From positions 1 through 6,472 of the forward strand of contig JAEEKC010000023.1 of the NCBI GenBank assembly GCA_016282215.1: a stretch of DNA of 6,472 bases, given 5' to 3'. Source of the DNA: Lachnospiraceae bacterium. GTDB taxonomy: Bacteria; Bacillota; Clostridia; Lachnospirales; Lachnospiraceae. The notes beneath the pieces were generated by a model that saw only the letters and a program-made list of their open reading frames with translations, did no database searches and had not been told where the DNA came from. A program made the translations under genes and the position numbers. Positions 1 to 4,500 of the stretch are shown here, piece by piece (within the stretch, counting starts at the first letter, position 1; every line of letters starts with the position of its first letter).

Positions 1-1249
1 GCTCATAGGCGGAAACTGCGTCCCCGGCAGCAGAGTCAAGATAGAACTGTCCGTACATAAAATATGTATGCGCCATATCATCCGTCAGGCCGGAGGGCAG
101 GGGATACTGCCAATTCAGGCCGCTTTTATTCGGCGTATATGCCATATGGTCTTTCTCAAATTCCGATTTGGGCATACCGAAATACATGAACAGCGCCGGA
201 TTCGTATTTCCTACTTCATCATGTCCCATATCATCCCAGGTAAAGTCCACATAACTGTAAGTTTTGCCCTGATCATAGGATACCGCATTCCATGCATGCA
301 GGCCCGGATCTTCCTCATCCTCTTTCGTATCGCCAATGATATACAGATTCGGAATCCCCAGGTAGTTCAGCACAAGTGAAACGGTATCTGCATAACCTTC
401 GCAGACTGCGCGGCCATAGGTTTCATCAAAAACACCGATGGGACTGTGGGCCCATTTTTCACCGATCGGTGTTTCACCGTCCTCTTCGTAAGCATAGTCC
501 ACGGTTTCCATCAGTTCATTGCCTACGATCACGATTTTTTCAAAATCGTTTTTTCCACGGGACGCCTTATCGGCGAATTTTTTTACCCCGCTGATGATCT
601 GCCGGTCGATCTGGTCACGGACCGCTGCGCTGATGTATTCCTCGCGGACCCTGACAAAGAATGTCGAATAGGTGTAAGACGGGCCTAAGAACCAGTAATA
701 CATGGGGTGATCGTTATGGTATGCCACATATGCATGAAGCGCTTCCTCACGACTAATCCCGCAGTCCAGGAAAGATATGCCCTCATTTGCATAATATGTG
801 GATTTGGATTGGACAGCATCTTTTCCTGAAATGACAAATAATGTCACCTGCTGATCAAGCAGGTCATAAAACCTTTGCTGGGCAGAGGTCAGGCTGCTGC
901 GGCCATAGGTGCCCGCTCCTTTTACATACACATCATCCAGACGACTGCGCGCAAACGACATGACCGCGTCCTGGGGATCGAGCTGTTCCTCTGTTATCCC
1001 GGTATCGGATGCGCCATCCGGTGTATCTGCAGGATCTTTTTCCTGCATCATTTTGACAATATCCGGCCCGAAGGCTTCTGTCATCTGCTCCTGCACCGAT
1101 TCTTCAATGGCCGCTGCCTGCTCTTCATCGATCTGCTGCGCTTCTTCGATGATCACGCCGGCCGAAGTCTGCGGTTCAGAACCCGCCGCCGAAAATGGAA
1201 TTGCGGATAAAAGCAAAACAAGTAACGCTCCGGATATCCTTTTTTTCAT
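1..1249 (-). CDS. Secreted transglutaminase-like (Cys-His-Asp) protein, 3'-truncated
   Basis: The frame opens at ATG 1249-1247 and stays open for 416 codons to the left edge, so the C-terminus is missing. The start is fixed by AGGAG six bases upstream and by a classic signal peptide: MKKR, a hydrophobic core ALLVLLLSA, and a likely cut near FSAA/GS (residue 22). There is no lipobox cysteine. Residues 24-95 are acidic and probably a helical or disordered linker. Residues about 95-250 include HPMYYWF (181-187), a motif I associate with clostridial members of this family. The transglutaminase-like core spans about 240-345: C283 in GRAVCEGYADTV, H318 in GLHAWNAV, D335 in YVDFTWDD. Spacing and context fit the papain-like transglut_core fold, and all three catalytic residues are present. 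Bacterial members include cysteine peptidases, amidases and a few true cross-linkers, so the reaction and substrate are unknown. It probably acts outside the membrane. It follows the giant repeat-protein gene but has its own upstream region. Confidence 0.94.
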   Translation of the reverse strand, partial: MKKRISGALLVLLLSAIPFSAAGSEPQTSAGVIIEEAQQIDEEQAAAIEESVQEQMTEAFGPDIVKMMQEKDPADTPDGASDTGITEEQLDPQDAVMSFARSRLDDVYVKGAGTYGRSSLTSAQQRFYDLLDQQVTLFVISGKDAVQSKSTYYANEGISFLDCGISREEALHAYVAYHNDHPMYYWFLGPSYTYSTFFVRVREEYISAAVRDQIDRQIISGVKKFADKASRGKNDFEKIVIVGNELMETVDYAYEEDGETPIGEKWAHSPIGVFDETYGRAVCEGYADTVSLVLNYLGIPNLYIIGDTKEDEEDPGLHAWNAVSYDQGKTYSYVDFTWDDMGHDEVGNTNPALFMYFGMPKSEFEKDHMAYTPNKSGLNWQYPLPSGLTDDMAHTYFMYGQFYLDSAAGDAVSAYE

Positions 1250-1255
1250 ATCGCA

Positions 1256-1260
1256 CTCCT
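1256..1260 (-). promoter_or_regulatory. Ribosome binding site of the transglutaminase-like gene
   Basis: AGGAG sits six bases ahead of the ATG at 1249 on the minus strand. It is the best Shine-Dalgarno match in the intergenic region. With the signal peptide that follows, it fixes the start codon. Confidence 0.88.
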
Positions 1261-1283
1261 TTTATTGATTCATAATAATTCGC

Positions 1284-1301
1284 TCCGATTTTTATATCGG
1301 A
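1284..1301 (-). promoter_or_regulatory. Inverted repeat in the leader: operator or small RNA hairpin
   Basis: A perfect 6-bp inverted repeat, TCCGAT and ATCGGA around a 6-base AT spacer, lies 35-52 bases ahead of the start codon. The spacer region contains TATAAA on the minus strand, which could itself be a -10 box, but no good -35 box lies at the right distance. It may be a repressor operator, a leader hairpin, or chance. Confidence 0.3.
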
Positions 1302-1350
1302 CTTTAGACTTCCCTTTCACTCCCGCAAAAATCAAAATAGTTTGGCATCT

Positions 1351-1368
1351 GATCACATCCGGGATCAC
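1351..1368 (-). repeat. Direct hexamer repeat in the intergenic region
   Basis: The plus strand reads GATCAC ATCCGG GATCAC, two identical hexamers whose starts are 12 bp apart (GTGATC twice on the minus strand). It lies between the candidate promoter and the start codon. Spaced hexamers of this kind can be binding sites for response regulators, but no regulator gene is in the window, and two 6-bp matches can occur by chance. Confidence 0.3.
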
Positions 1369-1391
1369 GAACTAACATATAACCCAACTAT

Positions 1392-1419
1392 ATCATATCT
1401 TATATCTTTTATCTACCAA
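1392..1419 (-). promoter_or_regulatory. Candidate sigma-70-type promoter of the transglutaminase-like gene
   Basis: On the minus strand TTGGTA (1419-1414) and TATGAT (1397-1392) are separated by 16 bases in a very AT-rich stretch. They lie downstream of the terminator and about 140 bases ahead of the ATG at 1249. The boxes match the consensus only partly. A start near 1385 would give a 5' leader of about 135 nt. The AT-rich sequence makes chance matches likely. Confidence 0.35.
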
Positions 1420-1448
1420 AAATGCCCCGGGATATTGCTGTATCGGCA
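1418..1448 (-). terminator. Possible weak second hairpin with T-run
   Basis: Just past the main terminator, the minus strand reads TGCC GATA, a six-base loop CAGCAA, TATC, a four-base bulge CCGG, GGCA, then TTTTT. That gives an interrupted stem of eight base pairs followed by five T. It could be a backup terminator, but the bulge makes the structure doubtful. The T-run overlaps the -35 element of the candidate promoter. Confidence 0.22.
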
Positions 1449-1454
1449 CAGTAG

Positions 1455-1481
1455 AAAAAACCGTGGCCATGGCCACGGTTT
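1455..1481 (-). terminator. Strong intrinsic terminator after the giant gene
   Basis: On the minus strand a perfect palindrome built on CCGTGGCCATGGCCACGG, flanked by AAA and TTT, forms a stem of about ten base pairs with a CATG loop. It is followed at once by a run of six T on the transcript strand. It begins 45 bases after the stop of the giant gene. The plus-strand side shows only TTTCTCTC after the stem, so it should work mainly in the minus direction. Confidence 0.93.
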
Positions 1482-1525
1482 CTCTCTAAAGATACACTGC
1501 AACGCGGGTTATTTTGTGCTGTTGC

Positions 1526-4500
1526 TTACTTTACATTCACAATAATCTCCTTCCCGTATCCGTTTTGTGCATAAACATAAATACTGCATTTCCCCTTTGC
1601 GACACCCTTGATATTTCCTTTCTTATCAACGGTCGCGACCTTCTCATTCGTACTTGCGTATCGAAATTCCTTTGCATACTTCCCGGGGATCAGTTTCCTG
1701 CTCTGATCGGCAAGGACACTCTTCACCCGGATCGACTTCTTCGCTCCCTTAGCGACCGTCAGTTTACCGGTTTGCAGTTTGATGGTCTTCGCGTTTGTAT
1801 AAGCGCTGCTCTTTCGCCCTGCAACAAATCCCGTGATGGATTTTGCCAGTTTCACCTTCTTGCCGCCAACCATGCGATAGGCTGATACATATACCTTGTA
1901 GTTCTTCTTCAAATTCAGTTTCTTTTTGCCGATCTTCTTTACGGTTGCTTTGGTCACATCCGCGTTTGTTGTAGTAGCAACGGTCTTCGTAAACTTTTTG
2001 CCGATATACTGGACATAAACTTCATAGCCGTCAGCATCATCAACCTTGCCCCAGCTGACCGTTAATTTCTTGCCCTTCTGATCAACCTTCAGTCCCTTGC
2101 TTATGGCAAGACTGTTTTCTTTTATCACCTCCGGGGTGATGCTGTTTATGATCCGCTGATTGGTGGCATCGACACCGTCACTGACTGCCTTTTCTTCAGC
2201 CTTTGCAAAGTTCTGCTTTACGGTCTCCCAGGATGCTGATCCTTTCGTGTTAAGTTCCCTGATGGCTTCTGCAGCCGCGCCTTCGACAGCATTTTTAGCC
2301 TCCTTTTTCCCTTTGGCATCCAGCGAGGCATTGGCACCGATCCTGGCAACGGCTCCGGCCAGCAGGCCATCCATTTCCTTCAATGCCTTTTCCATCTTTT
2401 CTTTTTCCAGTTTCTCTGCGGCCAGTTCTTTTTCTCTGGCAATCTGTGTCTTGATGTCATCATCTGTATAAACAAGCGCCATCAGACACAGCCTGTCTGC
2501 TGCGAAACTGATCGTATCGTCCGCGCCGGTCACACCGCCAAGATCAGATATGGTGACGGCACCGGTCTTCGCATCCGTATGGGAAGCAATCACGCGGAAA
2601 GTACGCGAAGTCTTTCTCAGATTTTCAGGGATCGTAAGCCGGATCGCAATCTTTTCGGAAAACTCCGTAACCTTCGTCCTGCTGCCACCTGCTACTGTCT
2701 TGTACAGATCACAGTTAAAATACCAGATTTCCTCATCTTCCGCCGCTTTTGCTGCGATACCGGCCGCGGCCAGAGCGTTTTCTGATGCCTGTCCCTGACT
2801 TTGGGCCAATTCAACTGTCACAAGGGTCTTTTTGGCTCCGGCAAGCATTTCCACGATCTCAACGGGTGTCAAAACCAGTTTCAAAATCTTTGCCCTGTCT
2901 GTGGAAAGGCTCCCCCGCAGACCGCTGACTTCAACCGCTGCACCGGATCCGGCGTTTTCCCCGGCCAATTTCAACGCTTTGTTAAGCAGCTCGGTGGTCT
3001 TCGTTTCATCCTTTAAAATATATGCCATTTCCGTAGGATTTATGTCCACGTCATGTAATACGCTTCCCGCATCCGCCTTCTTAATGCCGGCTTTCTCAAG
3101 ACTGCTTCTGATGGCGATGACGCTCATCTGCTGACCACCGTAAGATACCTGTGTCTCTCCCGTTGCTACGGTTTCCCTGCCGTTTGCGTCTTTTGTCGTC
3201 ACACTGGTAATCTTTCCTTCGGCATCAATGACGGTTGCCATGCTTCCGGTCATGCGGCCTGCGGCGTCATAATCTGTTCTGGTGATGATTGCCCGATCCG
3301 TCTCGGGATCTACATCCTTCGTGGTAACTTTGCTGACCACGCCGTCTTTGTATTCGGTTTCTTTGTAAGTCACGGAACCATCATCATGCAGAATGGTTTC
3401 ATCCACATTGCTGTCGGCAGCCACAATATCCGCGAAAGCAACCATCTGCTGACCTTCCCCGGCCAATACATAGTTTGCGGCATCCCTGCCGGTCAGTTCA
3501 ATACTGTTGATAGACACAGTCTTTCCTTCTCCCGGAAGAGGATCTGAGAAAGTACCCACTGCACTGGCCGACACTGCATCGGATCCCAGTTTGCCATCGA
3601 TAACCATTTCATCATAGACAAGCTGTGCCTCATCAGTTCCGTCATAAACCTTGTCTTTTGCCGTGATACCGGAGATGACAACCGATACCGGATCGATATC
3701 TGCCATGCACTCTGTCTGCTGACCTTCCTCGGCAAGCTGATAGTTTGCGGCATCCCTGCCTGTCAGCTGAAGGCTTAAGATCCTCACCTTCTTGCCGGTT
3801 CCCGCTTTCGCATCCTCAAACTCCGCTGTGGCGTGAACGGATACCCTGTCAGAAGAAGCAACGCCGGAAAGCGTCACACCCTCTTTCAGTTCCAATGACA
3901 CATCGGTCTTTCCGTCATACCTCTTGTTTTTGGCTGTAATACCGCTAACGGTAACAAAAATGCCCTCGATATCGGCTGTGCACTCTGTCTGCTGACCGCT
4001 GTCGGCAAGTACATAGTTACCCGCTGCCTCTCCCGTCAGCGTCAGCTGCGTTATGGTCACTGTTTTTCCTGTTCCGATATTTTTATCGGAAAAACTGCCT
4101 TTGGCCGTTACGGACAACTGCTCCTCATCTATGGCTGTTCCTGCGATGTTACTGATCACCACATCCGTATAGGCAAATCCTGCGTCCGTAGTTCCGTCAT
4201 AGCCTTTATTTAGCGCCTTGATCCCGCTGACCACAACGGGCTTTTTCGTAATGCTTGCATTACAGCTTGTCTGTTGTCCGGTCTGAGCAAGTTCATAGTT
4301 TGCCTGATCGGCCCCGGTTAATGTCAGGCCACTGATCGTAACCAGTTTCGACGTCCCTGCATTTTCGGTATCAAACTGCCCCGATGCCGTAACCGACAGA
4401 CTGTCATAGGCTGCCTTGCCGGATAAAACGGCAGATGTCAGATTCAATTCTGCATTTTTTGATCCGTCATAAACCTTACTTTTTGCCGTAATACCACTGA

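Noticed and set aside
68..1268. Plus-strand open frames across the left part (for example 68-379, 376-594, 875-1210, 909-1268)
   Set aside because: They lie antisense to the transglutaminase-like gene, overlap each other, lack ribosome binding sites and encode low-complexity sequence rich in Arg, His, Ser or Cys with no family resemblance.
1458..1481. Perfect palindrome as a recombination or phage attachment site
   Set aside because: A GC-rich stem followed directly by six T just after a stop codon is fully explained as an intrinsic terminator.
2123..2461. Helical segment as a transmembrane anchor
   Set aside because: It is rich in Lys and Glu throughout and has no hydrophobic run long enough to cross a membrane.
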